Below are positions 34,978 through 42,684 of a stretch of 63,824 nucleotides of DNA, in pieces; positions within the stretch are counted from its first letter, which is position 1, and each line of letters starts with the position of its first letter. Source of the stretch: Lachnospiraceae bacterium (GTDB lineage: Bacteria > Bacillota > Clostridia > Lachnospirales > Lachnospiraceae); contig JAFXAZ010000009.1 in assembly GCA_017521985.1 (NCBI GenBank), forward strand, positions 1-63,824, read 5' to 3'. Under the pieces are notes generated by a model. It did no database searches. It was not told the origin of the DNA and worked only from the letters and a program-made list of their open reading frames with translations. The position numbers and the translations under genes were made by a program.

Positions 34978-36996
34978 ATGTATGACGAAAAGATAAAAGG
35001 TATCGCCGTTTGCAACCCGGTAGACATCGACAAGGACTATTTACTGTTTACGGTAGATTATGCAGCAAGGATGGGCTTTAACCATATGCAGATAGTAGGA
35101 CCTATCCACGATGCAGTCAAAGGAAATATTGACGGAATGACCTTATACCGCAAATACAGCATGTTTAATGTTGAGAAGGACTTAGCCTATGTGAAATATG
35201 CTATGGAGGCTGTAAATGAGGCGTGTATTAAGACAGTAGCGAGTGGAATTAAGACCTATGCATGGCATCATGAGCTGGAGCTGCCTTCTGCCTTTAAGGA
35301 TGCCTATCCGGAGGTTTTAAACAGTTGTGGCGATATAGAGGTAACCCATCCCCTTGTGAAAGACTTCCTGGAAAATAAGATAGTTGACTTTTTCTATGCT
35401 TATCCAAATATAGATGGTATCATTCTTACGCTCCATGAGACAAAGATTCCGCTTTTGAAGCTAAAGGATCAGAAGCTTGGTAAAATCGAGAGAGTTAAGT
35501 ACGTGACGCAGATTTTATTTGACACCTGTAAAAGGCTGGGTAAGGAGCTAATTGTAAGACCGTTTGCAAGTCTGGAAGAAGATTACGTCATGATGGCAAA
35601 GGCCTATGAGGAAATTTCCACAGATCTGCTGGTCATGGACAAGTGGACACAGTTTGACTGGAGTCTGACTATGCCGCACAATGCTTTTTATGGAAAAATA
35701 AAAAATAATCCTCTGTTTGTAGAGGGAGATATTTTCGGGGAGTTCTTCGGCAAGGGACAGTTGCCATTAATGCTAAAAGACCATATTGCCGGGAAATTTG
35801 ACTATTGTGAGAGCTTTGCACCGAAAGGATATGTGGCTAGAATTGATAGAGCAGGCTTAGACTCATTTGGCGATGTGAATGAAGTGAATATCCATATTAT
35901 GCATGCGCATTTAAACCAGAAGGATGTGGATAAGGAAATTGATACATTTTTCCATGAGAAATATTCGGATGTCTGGGCAGAGGTCAGGGCACTGATGGAG
36001 CAGACAGAAGCGGTGCTGAAAAAGATATTTTATGCAAAAGGGTACTATTTTACGGAATTAAGCCTGTTTCCGACCTTAAATCATTGCAAGAACCATTACT
36101 ACTTCGAAATGATGCGTGAAAACTGTGATATAGCATCCAACGAATGGTACATACCAAGAGACTGGGAGCGAGGTACACTGGAAGGGCTTTTGGCGGAAAA
36201 AGAAGCTGCTTTTCGTGAAGCAGCAGAGTTACTTGAAAGTCTGACGAAATTAAAGGGCAGATTAGCCAAGGAAGAGTATGACAAATTATGGGTTAAGTTC
36301 TGCAATTTAAAATTGGTTGCAGAAATCTGGCTTGCACTTACCAGGATATATATGGATTATGTAAAATACTTCGAGACGCGAGAGAATATATATGCTATTG
36401 CTTTGGAAGAACATATAACAAGGCTGATAGAAGTGAACTGCTGTGGAGCAGAGCTTCTGGGAGATAAGTTTTATCTTTTGAGCATTAGTGAGTATTTTAC
36501 TTCTGGAGGAAGTATAGAAGATTTTGCAGAGGAAGTACGTGAAAGTTTTCGCTTGGAAAGAGAAGCTGTGGAGCGCATAGAGCAGGAAAAGGTACTGGAT
36601 TATGTGGTCTGCGGTGGAGCCATGGAAGGACACAGGCTTCAAAAGGAAGTAAACTTCAGTGATACCTTAGTGCTTGATGGTGCACTATGCAGAATACCGG
36701 GCAACAAGCGCGGTATGAAATGGAGCAGTATCAATGCCCATGGCTGGTTCAGCTATGAAGTGAAGGTAAAGCCACTGGAAGAAAATGAGATTCATATCGT
36801 GATGGGAAGTACCGGTGAGATGCTGGAGGTACGCGTCACCATTGGAGAAAAGGAATATGAAATCCGGGAAAATGTGTGTGGCTGCAAGGATTTGATGTTC
36901 TATTATACACCAGATGAAGGATGCAACTCAGTGAGAATTCGCTTTGATAAAATATCAGGATACACGCCGTGTGTGTTTGAGATTAAGGTAATTTGA
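34978..36996 (+). CDS. Large uncharacterised protein, possibly a glycoside-hydrolase-like barrel
   Basis: This is a cytoplasmic protein of about 672 residues that I cannot place in a named family. The first half has alternating strands and helices of barrel type with sugar-enzyme-like stretches: GFNHMQIVGPIHDA, TVASGIKTYAWHHELELP, NIDGIILTLHETKIP (candidate Glu), ELIVRPFAS and WSLTMPHNAFYG. A long helical section follows (about residues 330-530), then a beta-rich end. The order recalls alpha-glucuronidase-type GH67/GH115 enzymes, but this is resemblance only. ATG 34978 has AGGAGA seven bases upstream; an in-frame TTG at 34933 is less likely. Confidence 0.6.
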   Translation: MYDEKIKGIAVCNPVDIDKDYLLFTVDYAARMGFNHMQIVGPIHDAVKGNIDGMTLYRKYSMFNVEKDLAYVKYAMEAVNEACIKTVASGIKTYAWHHELELPSAFKDAYPEVLNSCGDIEVTHPLVKDFLENKIVDFFYAYPNIDGIILTLHETKIPLLKLKDQKLGKIERVKYVTQILFDTCKRLGKELIVRPFASLEEDYVMMAKAYEEISTDLLVMDKWTQFDWSLTMPHNAFYGKIKNNPLFVEGDIFGEFFGKGQLPLMLKDHIAGKFDYCESFAPKGYVARIDRAGLDSFGDVNEVNIHIMHAHLNQKDVDKEIDTFFHEKYSDVWAEVRALMEQTEAVLKKIFYAKGYYFTELSLFPTLNHCKNHYYFEMMRENCDIASNEWYIPRDWERGTLEGLLAEKEAAFREAAELLESLTKLKGRLAKEEYDKLWVKFCNLKLVAEIWLALTRIYMDYVKYFETRENIYAIALEEHITRLIEVNCCGAELLGDKFYLLSISEYFTSGGSIEDFAEEVRESFRLEREAVERIEQEKVLDYVVCGGAMEGHRLQKEVNFSDTLVLDGALCRIPGNKRGMKWSSINAHGWFSYEVKVKPLEENEIHIVMGSTGEMLEVRVTIGEKEYEIRENVCGCKDLMFYYTPDEGCNSVRIRFDKISGYTPCVFEIKVI

Positions 36997-37013
36997 TATT
37001 AAGGATTCTAAGA

Positions 37014-37059
37014 TAGAAATGCCGAAAAGTTTCAGGTGAGCTTTTCGGCATTTAAATTA
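37014..37059. repeat. Hairpin repeat, left copy (also terminator of the glycan operon)
   Basis: TAGAAATGCCGAAAAG (37014-37029) and CTTTTCGGCATTTAAATTA (37041-37059) bracket a variable nine-base loop and form a 13-bp stem ending in T-rich sequence. The copy at 42639-42684 has the same length and identical arms. It can terminate transcription from the left. Confidence 0.85.
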
Positions 37060-37106
37060 TGCATTCGAGAAGAATTTTTATGTGTTTACAAAAAGTTTAC
37101 AAAGTT

Positions 37107-37120
37107 GACGATATATCGTC
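37107..37120. promoter_or_regulatory. Palindrome GACGATATATCGTC, second copy
   Basis: This is a perfect 14-bp palindrome. Read on the minus strand, GTGGACGATATATCGTC matches the site at 9149-9165. It lies about 100 bases before the promoter of the ATPase-methyltransferase operon. Regulator unknown. Confidence 0.6.
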
Positions 37121-37223
37121 CACATTCTGCGAAAGAATATTTGTTGCTTGCACATCAGTCTGGAGTAATGTAAATGAAGGTGTCAATTTCTAGTTGGGAA
37201 GTGCATCTATTTAATAAATTTTG

Positions 37224-37251
37224 TTTACAAAAAAGTTCTTTGGTGTATAAT
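37224..37251 (+). promoter_or_regulatory. Promoter of the ATPase-receiver-HNH-methyltransferase operon
   Basis: TTTACA (37224-37229) and TATAAT (37246-37251) are 16 bases apart, about 40 bases before the GTG start at 37291. Confidence 0.7.
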
Positions 37252-37290
37252 GAAAATGTGCTTTTTTATCGATAGTTGGAGGAATATATT

Positions 37291-39639
37291 GTGAGACATA
37301 ATGAAAGAGACATTCAGTTTAATGTAGATGCATATACGGCGAAGTTAATTGGTAGAGAAAATGTTTCTAAGCTGGAAGGAGCTGTTTTGGAAATCGTGAA
37401 AAATGCATATGATGCTGATTCTAATGCATTTTGTTTGTATTATAGCAAGTCTCATAATTGTATTTATATTATTGATAATGGGACGGGAATGGAAGAAAGA
37501 ACATTGCGAGAGCATTGGATGACAATAGGAAATTCTTCCAAAAAGACAAGTTTTAAAACTGTTGGAAATCGAACGCAGACAGGAGCAAAGGGAATAGGCA
37601 GGTTTGCTTTAGATCGTATATCAGAACGCTGTGAAATGCTTACAATTTCTGATAAAGGTGGATTGGAGTGGATTGTAAACTGGGCTGATTTCGATGGAAA
37701 TAAAAATCTGTCAGAGGTAAAGGCCAGATTATATGATACGGATGAGACTTTAAAAGAGTACGCGCGTGTGGAGTTTTGGGAAAACTCTGAGATGTCTTCT
37801 ATAGTTCAGAAGCTTGAACTGAACGAAACAGGTACTGTATTTCGTTTGTTTGATTTACATGATGATTGGAATTCTGAAACTATGGCTAAATTGCGTAATC
37901 ATCTGGAAAACCTTTTGCCACCGGATGTTATTGACGATTTTGTTATTTACTTTTTTGATGATGAAACACCCGCAGACGCAGCAAGGATTGTGAGCGCCAA
38001 TATAGATTCTTATGATTATAAAATGTCCTTTGAAGTGGAGGAAGAGCAGTTAAGAATTCATATATTACGAAATGAGTTTGATTTTGGCAATCAAGAAGAA
38101 ATTGTATTTCAAGAAGCAGGCATTGATATGAAGGAAATGCCTTATTTTCACGGAGAAGCAAAACCACTAAAGTTTACATTCAATGAGATAGGTGAAAAAG
38201 CAAATCTAATTGGAAATTACAATGGTGTATTATACTTCAATAAAATTTCAGCGACAGAAAAAGATACTGCGAAGTTTTATTATAAAGATATTAAAGGCAG
38301 AAAAAATCTTACCAAAGAATTTGGAGGAGTGAAACTCTATAGGGATCATTTTAGAGTGCGCCCATACGGTGAATATGGAGATAATGATTTTGATTGGCTT
38401 GAATTGTCTGCTCGCAGGAATCGTTCTCCAGCAGGTTTAGGTCATGCAACGGGGCAGTGGCGAGTAGGTTCAGAGCAACTTGTTGGCTTGGTTAATATTT
38501 CAAGAGAAAACAATAATCTAGAAGATGCAGCTAACAGAAACGGTATTCAGGAAGGTCCCGGATTTGAGCAGCTAAAGAGAGTTCTTATTACCGTTATAAA
38601 CGAGTTTGAGCATGATAGACAGGTTATTGGTCGGAAACTTGCAGCTTATGCCAAAGTAAAGGATAAGCTTCAGGCAGAGTTGGAGCGATTACGTCAGCTT
38701 GCGGAGGAGCGTAAACGTTGGGAAGAAGAGCATGCTAATTGCCAAAAGGACACTCAGGACACGCCTGAAAAAGATACGGAAGGGAATGAAGATGATAATC
38801 ATAAGTCAACAGACGAGATACCGGTAGTAGATCCGAAGGAGGTCCTGGCATTAATCGATTCCATGCAGGAAAGGCAGGAGCAAGAACTTCAGGAGCTTCA
38901 GGATGAAAACAAAATGTTGCAAACTCTTGCAACCACCGGTATTATTACCAATATGTTTATGCATGAAATCCGTACTCTGACGAATAATATTGGATTAGAG
39001 CTTGATTCTGCATATGAAGCAATTAAATATGACCGGAATATGGAAGATGCTTTTGAAAATATCAAGCAGGCAATTGTGTTTAAAAGGCATTTTGCGTCAT
39101 GGTTTAGAGTAACCATTGAGTCGGTCAGAAAAGATAAACGTCAGAGAAGAATGTACAATATAAAAGAAATGCTTGGTGATTATATTAACACGTGGAAAAA
39201 CATATTGGATAAAGACGATATAAAGTTAAATATGGAATGTGACGATAATATTTCATTTAAGTGTTTTCCGTTTGATATAGAAAATGTAATCAGCAATCTT
39301 ATTTCCAATAGCCTGGCTTCTTTTGAAAGAGAAACGGAAAAGGTACTGGATAAAAAGGAAATCAATATAAGTCTTAAAAAAGCAGAAGACGGATTCATTT
39401 TGTATTATGAAGATACCGGATGGGGCTTGACACCAAAGTATAAAGATCGCCCGGAGGTTATCACAGAGGCCTTTGAAAGTGATAAATGTACTGGAGACAA
39501 CGAAGAAGGAACCGGAATGGGTATGTGGATTGTACGAAAAACTGCATTAGAATATGAGGGAGATATTGATTTAACAGATAACAAGACGATTGAAAGAGGA
39601 TTTAAGGCTAAAATCAGTTTTGGAGGAAAGTATGTATAG
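37291..39639 (+). CDS. Double-GHKL ATPase with Hsp90/MORC-like N-terminus and histidine-kinase-like C-terminus
   Basis: This is a cytoplasmic protein of 782 residues with two ATP-binding domains. The N-terminal one has all three GHKL motifs in the MutL/MORC/Hsp90 style: EIVKNAYDAD (near residue 34), IDNGTGM (near 61) and GAKGIGRFAL (near 100). A middle domain and a charged coiled segment (about 440-545) follow. The C-terminal part resembles a histidine kinase: MHEIRTLTNN with a candidate phospho-His near 558, NVISNLISNS near 665, DTGWGL near 707 and GTGMGMWIVRK near 740. There is no membrane helix. GTG 37291 has GGAGG eight bases upstream. The gene overlaps the receiver gene by eight bases, suggesting a two-component relay feeding a restriction-type module. 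Confidence 0.85.
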   Translation: MRHNERDIQFNVDAYTAKLIGRENVSKLEGAVLEIVKNAYDADSNAFCLYYSKSHNCIYIIDNGTGMEERTLREHWMTIGNSSKKTSFKTVGNRTQTGAKGIGRFALDRISERCEMLTISDKGGLEWIVNWADFDGNKNLSEVKARLYDTDETLKEYARVEFWENSEMSSIVQKLELNETGTVFRLFDLHDDWNSETMAKLRNHLENLLPPDVIDDFVIYFFDDETPADAARIVSANIDSYDYKMSFEVEEEQLRIHILRNEFDFGNQEEIVFQEAGIDMKEMPYFHGEAKPLKFTFNEIGEKANLIGNYNGVLYFNKISATEKDTAKFYYKDIKGRKNLTKEFGGVKLYRDHFRVRPYGEYGDNDFDWLELSARRNRSPAGLGHATGQWRVGSEQLVGLVNISRENNNLEDAANRNGIQEGPGFEQLKRVLITVINEFEHDRQVIGRKLAAYAKVKDKLQAELERLRQLAEERKRWEEEHANCQKDTQDTPEKDTEGNEDDNHKSTDEIPVVDPKEVLALIDSMQERQEQELQELQDENKMLQTLATTGIITNMFMHEIRTLTNNIGLELDSAYEAIKYDRNMEDAFENIKQAIVFKRHFASWFRVTIESVRKDKRQRRMYNIKEMLGDYINTWKNILDKDDIKLNMECDDNISFKCFPFDIENVISNLISNSLASFERETEKVLDKKEINISLKKAEDGFILYYEDTGWGLTPKYKDRPEVITEAFESDKCTGDNEEGTGMGMWIVRKTALEYEGDIDLTDNKTIERGFKAKISFGGKYV

Positions 39640-40276
39640 AATAGGATATATTGATGACCAGCCAAATCAATATGAAATTTATAGGAAGAAATTACAGCGA
39701 CGTTTTAAGGATGTTGAGTTAATATTGCTTGATGGTTGCAATACGAAAGAAGACTTTTTGGAAAAAATATATGAACAACAAATAGAGGTACTTTTAGTTG
39801 ATTATAAAATGGCAGGAACATTTGGCTTTAATGGCTCTACATTAATCAGTTATATTAACGACCAGATGAGAGACTTGGAGTGTTTTATTCTGACTGCTGT
39901 AGAGCAGGAAAATATTAAAGACGGATTGGTTGCGTCCAGGGACAGGCGCAGCAAAACAATCTTTGATACCGAAGGGGATGATGAACAGAGAGTAAATGAA
40001 TTAAATGAGTTTGTTGAAATTTTGAAAGACAGTGCAACTGTATTTAGAAAACGTAGAGAAGAAAAAAAAGAAAAATATTTAAAATTACTGGAAATGAGAA
40101 AATCCGGACAATTGTCCCTGCAGGATGAAGAGGAATATCTCAGGCTGTATAAGGTATTATCTTCATACGGAATGATTGAGAAACTTCCTGAAAGTATTCT
40201 TACATCAAAATTTGATGAGGATTTAAAAGGATTATTGGAACTGGGAGAAGCAATTTTAAAGAAGTATAAAGAGTAA
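39632..40276 (+). CDS. Stand-alone response-regulator receiver protein
   Basis: This is a 214-residue protein. The N-terminal 120 residues form a receiver: acidic pair in YRIGYIDDQ (residues 8-9), phospho-acceptor Asp near 56 in LLVDYKMAG, the Thr in FILTAVEQ near 86, and a Lys in RRSKTIF near 108. The remaining 90 residues are helical and charged (EFVEILKDSATVFRKRREEKKEKYLKLLEMRKSG) with no DNA-binding motif I can recognise. It probably works by protein contact, transmitting the signal of the upstream kinase-like ATPase to the nuclease. GGAGG precedes the ATG. Confidence 0.85.
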   Translation: MYRIGYIDDQPNQYEIYRKKLQRRFKDVELILLDGCNTKEDFLEKIYEQQIEVLLVDYKMAGTFGFNGSTLISYINDQMRDLECFILTAVEQENIKDGLVASRDRRSKTIFDTEGDDEQRVNELNEFVEILKDSATVFRKRREEKKEKYLKLLEMRKSGQLSLQDEEEYLRLYKVLSSYGMIEKLPESILTSKFDEDLKGLLELGEAILKKYKE

Positions 40277-40290
40277 CAGGGGAGAACATT

Positions 40291-40869
40291 GTGAGAGTAC
40301 ACGGAGACAAACGAATTCAGAGAAGGACTGGGGTATTGCAACTAAACAATTATAAAGATGCAAAGCCCATGCTGCAAGAAGATTTTGATAATATGTGTGG
40401 ATACTGTGGAAAAAACAGTACTATTATGAACGAAAGATTTCATATCGATCATTTTGTGCCGAAAAGCTTTGATTCAGACAGAGAAAATGACTATTACAAT
40501 TTAGTACTGGCTTGCCCTAAGTGTAACTTGACCAAGTCAAATAAGTGGCCTACGAAAGATAAAACCGTGGCAAATGACGGCAGAATCGGTTTTGTTGACC
40601 CTGCTACTGAGGAATATGATATTCACATGGAAAGGGATGAACAGGGGTACATCCGGGGAATTACTCCTCTAGGAGAAAATGTCTGTAAAAACCTGAATTT
40701 TGATGTAAGAAGGACGGATTTATACTGGAAAATACAGTGTTTGTATCAGTTGCAGGCAGAATTAGAAAAATTCCGTGATAAATTGGATAACGAGGAATTG
40801 CGATTCTATGTGGTCAGTAATCAGTTCTTAAAGAAATACATAAAAGAAGCATTTGTACAAGGTGAATAA
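40291..40869 (+). CDS. HNH endonuclease
   Basis: This is a 192-residue nuclease with a zinc-stabilised HNH core: CGYC near residue 35, HIDHFVPKS near 50, then NDYYNLVLACPKCNLTKSNKWP with the second CxxC near 75 and the Asn and final basic residues. The C-terminal half is helical. It has no recognition domain of its own, so targeting would come from partners. GTG 40291 has GGGGAG six bases upstream. The methyltransferase ATG follows its stop codon directly, so the pair is translationally coupled like a restriction-modification pair. Confidence 0.9.
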   Translation: MRVHGDKRIQRRTGVLQLNNYKDAKPMLQEDFDNMCGYCGKNSTIMNERFHIDHFVPKSFDSDRENDYYNLVLACPKCNLTKSNKWPTKDKTVANDGRIGFVDPATEEYDIHMERDEQGYIRGITPLGENVCKNLNFDVRRTDLYWKIQCLYQLQAELEKFRDKLDNEELRFYVVSNQFLKKYIKEAFVQGE

Positions 40870-42447
40870 ATGGATAATAATAAAGAAACAGGAAGCTATT
40901 ATACTCCGCATGAACTAATAGATTTTATGATAAAATATTTGCAAAAAAATCAACAGGGTTTTTCAAATGTTTTAGAGCCCTCAGCAGGAGATGGTCGATT
41001 TCTTGCATCACTTTTACCCCTAAGTAACAGGGTTAGGGCCATAGAATTATTTAAAGAAAAGGTAAAATACATCCGGGAACAGTACTCTGATTCAAAGTTA
41101 GAAGTTCGGAAGAGGAATTTTCTGGACTACGCTTTGAAAAGTAAGGAGCAGTATTCATTAATTATAGGTAATCCTCCATATATCAATCCTAAAGTTATGA
41201 ATAAGACTGATTTGGATAAGGCTAAGAATTTATGTAAATTAGAAAATATTGCCGAATCGACTATGCAGAATATGTGGTTTGCCTTTGTGGTAGGGGCATG
41301 TAGAGTTTTGGATGATAATGGAACAATATTTTTTGTGCTTCCGATGGAGTTTTTGCAGGTACAGTATGCTGAAACCTTAAGAATGTATTTAGAAAAAAAA
41401 TTTAACACAATACATATTATTTCTTTCCAAAGTTGTATTTTCCCGGACATAGAACAGGATGTCTGTCTTGTGTATATGACTAACAAGAAAAGAGAAGCAC
41501 CTTATATTTTATATGAAATCTATAAAGATGCAACTTGTTCTGTACCGTTATTTCAAAATGTAATCAAAAAAAATAAGCCATTAAAAAAATGGTCTAATGC
41601 GGTTTTATCAGACGAAAATATTCTGTTGTTGAATGAGAAAGCATCAGAGTATGAAATGATAGAAAATATGGGAACCAGCGCACCTGGCGTTGTAACAGGT
41701 GGAAATAAATACTTCATTATCACAGAAGAAAAGGTGAAAGAATATAACTGTCAGAAATATGTCCTCCCAATTTTACAGAAAAGCTCCTATATTTCGAGTA
41801 ATACAATTATGATAGATGAAGAACTTATTAATAGCCTGAGGCAAGAGGGAAAACCGGTATATTTACTTGATTTATCTAATGTCGAAGAGGAGGATATACC
41901 GGCAGAATTGAGAGCATATCTTGACTGGGCAAAGGAGCAGAAGGTAGGGGAAACTAAATTAGCTGAAAGATTTAAATGTGCTAACAGAACCCCTTGGTAT
42001 GGTGTTCCTATTGTTAATAAAGGAGAGGTAGTATTTTTTAAGAGATATCATATGGTTCCCAGAGTCTATATAAATCAAGCAAATATACATACCACAGATG
42101 CCGGATATCATATCAGACTTAAAGAAGGATGGGATAAAAAAAGCCTGGTATTTTGTTTTTATAATTCACTGACTCTGGCTCAATGTGAGTTTCAGGGAAG
42201 ATATTACGGCGGTGGCGTCAGTGAACTGGTACCCAGTGAGTTTAAAGATTTACGTATACCTTATCGTAAGATAAAAGATGAAGATGTTAAAAAGCTTGAT
42301 GAGATGTTTGGAAAGAAGGAGAAACTTGAAAAAATCGTATCCTTTGTTAATCAAAGGACTATTGAAATGGATATGGACAAAAGAGACGTTGAAAGAATTG
42401 AGCAAATTCGCAAGTTACTGGTACAAAGAAGATGCAGAAATAAATAA
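40870..42447 (+). CDS. Eco57I/TaqI-type adenine-specific DNA methyltransferase
   Basis: This is a 525-residue N6-adenine methyltransferase. The AdoMet motif VLEPSAGDGRFLAS is near residues 33-46 and the catalytic NPPY in LIIGNPPYINP near 101, the order of the gamma class. The C-terminal half (from about 260, with TSAPGVVTGGNKYFI and later YYGGGVSELVPSEFKDLRIP) looks like the TaqI/Eco57I target-recognition domain. No nuclease motif lies in the protein, so cleavage would depend on the adjacent HNH enzyme. It is the last gene of the four-gene operon and presumably protects host DNA. Confidence 0.9.
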   Translation: MDNNKETGSYYTPHELIDFMIKYLQKNQQGFSNVLEPSAGDGRFLASLLPLSNRVRAIELFKEKVKYIREQYSDSKLEVRKRNFLDYALKSKEQYSLIIGNPPYINPKVMNKTDLDKAKNLCKLENIAESTMQNMWFAFVVGACRVLDDNGTIFFVLPMEFLQVQYAETLRMYLEKKFNTIHIISFQSCIFPDIEQDVCLVYMTNKKREAPYILYEIYKDATCSVPLFQNVIKKNKPLKKWSNAVLSDENILLLNEKASEYEMIENMGTSAPGVVTGGNKYFIITEEKVKEYNCQKYVLPILQKSSYISSNTIMIDEELINSLRQEGKPVYLLDLSNVEEEDIPAELRAYLDWAKEQKVGETKLAERFKCANRTPWYGVPIVNKGEVVFFKRYHMVPRVYINQANIHTTDAGYHIRLKEGWDKKSLVFCFYNSLTLAQCEFQGRYYGGGVSELVPSEFKDLRIPYRKIKDEDVKKLDEMFGKKEKLEKIVSFVNQRTIEMDMDKRDVERIEQIRKLLVQRRCRNK

Positions 42448-42540
42448 GACAACCGGCACTGTCTGCTATTCGACGGTGTCCGTTGCTTGTTGTGTCACAG
42501 TAAAAATAAACACCTGATCTGTAGGGGCAGGAAGATAAGT

Positions 42541-42609
42541 GCGAAAAGCATGGAATGAAAATGGCGAAAAACACGGAATGAAAATAGCGAAAAGCACGGA
42601 ATAGTATTG
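42541..42609 (+). repeat. Three 23-bp degenerate tandem repeats after the methyltransferase
   Basis: Units start at 42541, 42564 and 42587. They share GCGAAAAGCACGGAATGAAA with a few substitutions; the third unit decays at its end. They lie in the 212-base gap between the methyltransferase and the right hairpin repeat. No coding capacity is visible. Confidence 0.7.
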
Positions 42610-42638
42610 ACGGAGAAAAACGTTTAGTTGTATAAAGT

Positions 42639-42684
42639 TAGAAATGCCGAAAAGCTTACCTAAAGCTTTTCGGCATTTAAATTA
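42639..42684. terminator. Hairpin repeat, right copy (bidirectional terminator)
   Basis: This is the same 46-base unit as 37014-37059, with arms AAATGCCGAAAAGCTT and AAGCTTTTCGGCATTT. The stop codon of the minus-strand ATPase gene lies inside it, so the unit ends transcription from both sides. Confidence 0.88.

Noticed and set aside
37291-42447. Assignment to DISARM, BREX or Detocs
   Set aside because: No DrmA/DrmB, PglZ/BrxC or nucleoside-phosphorylase-type effector genes; only the methyltransferase or kinase-receiver parts overlap in type.
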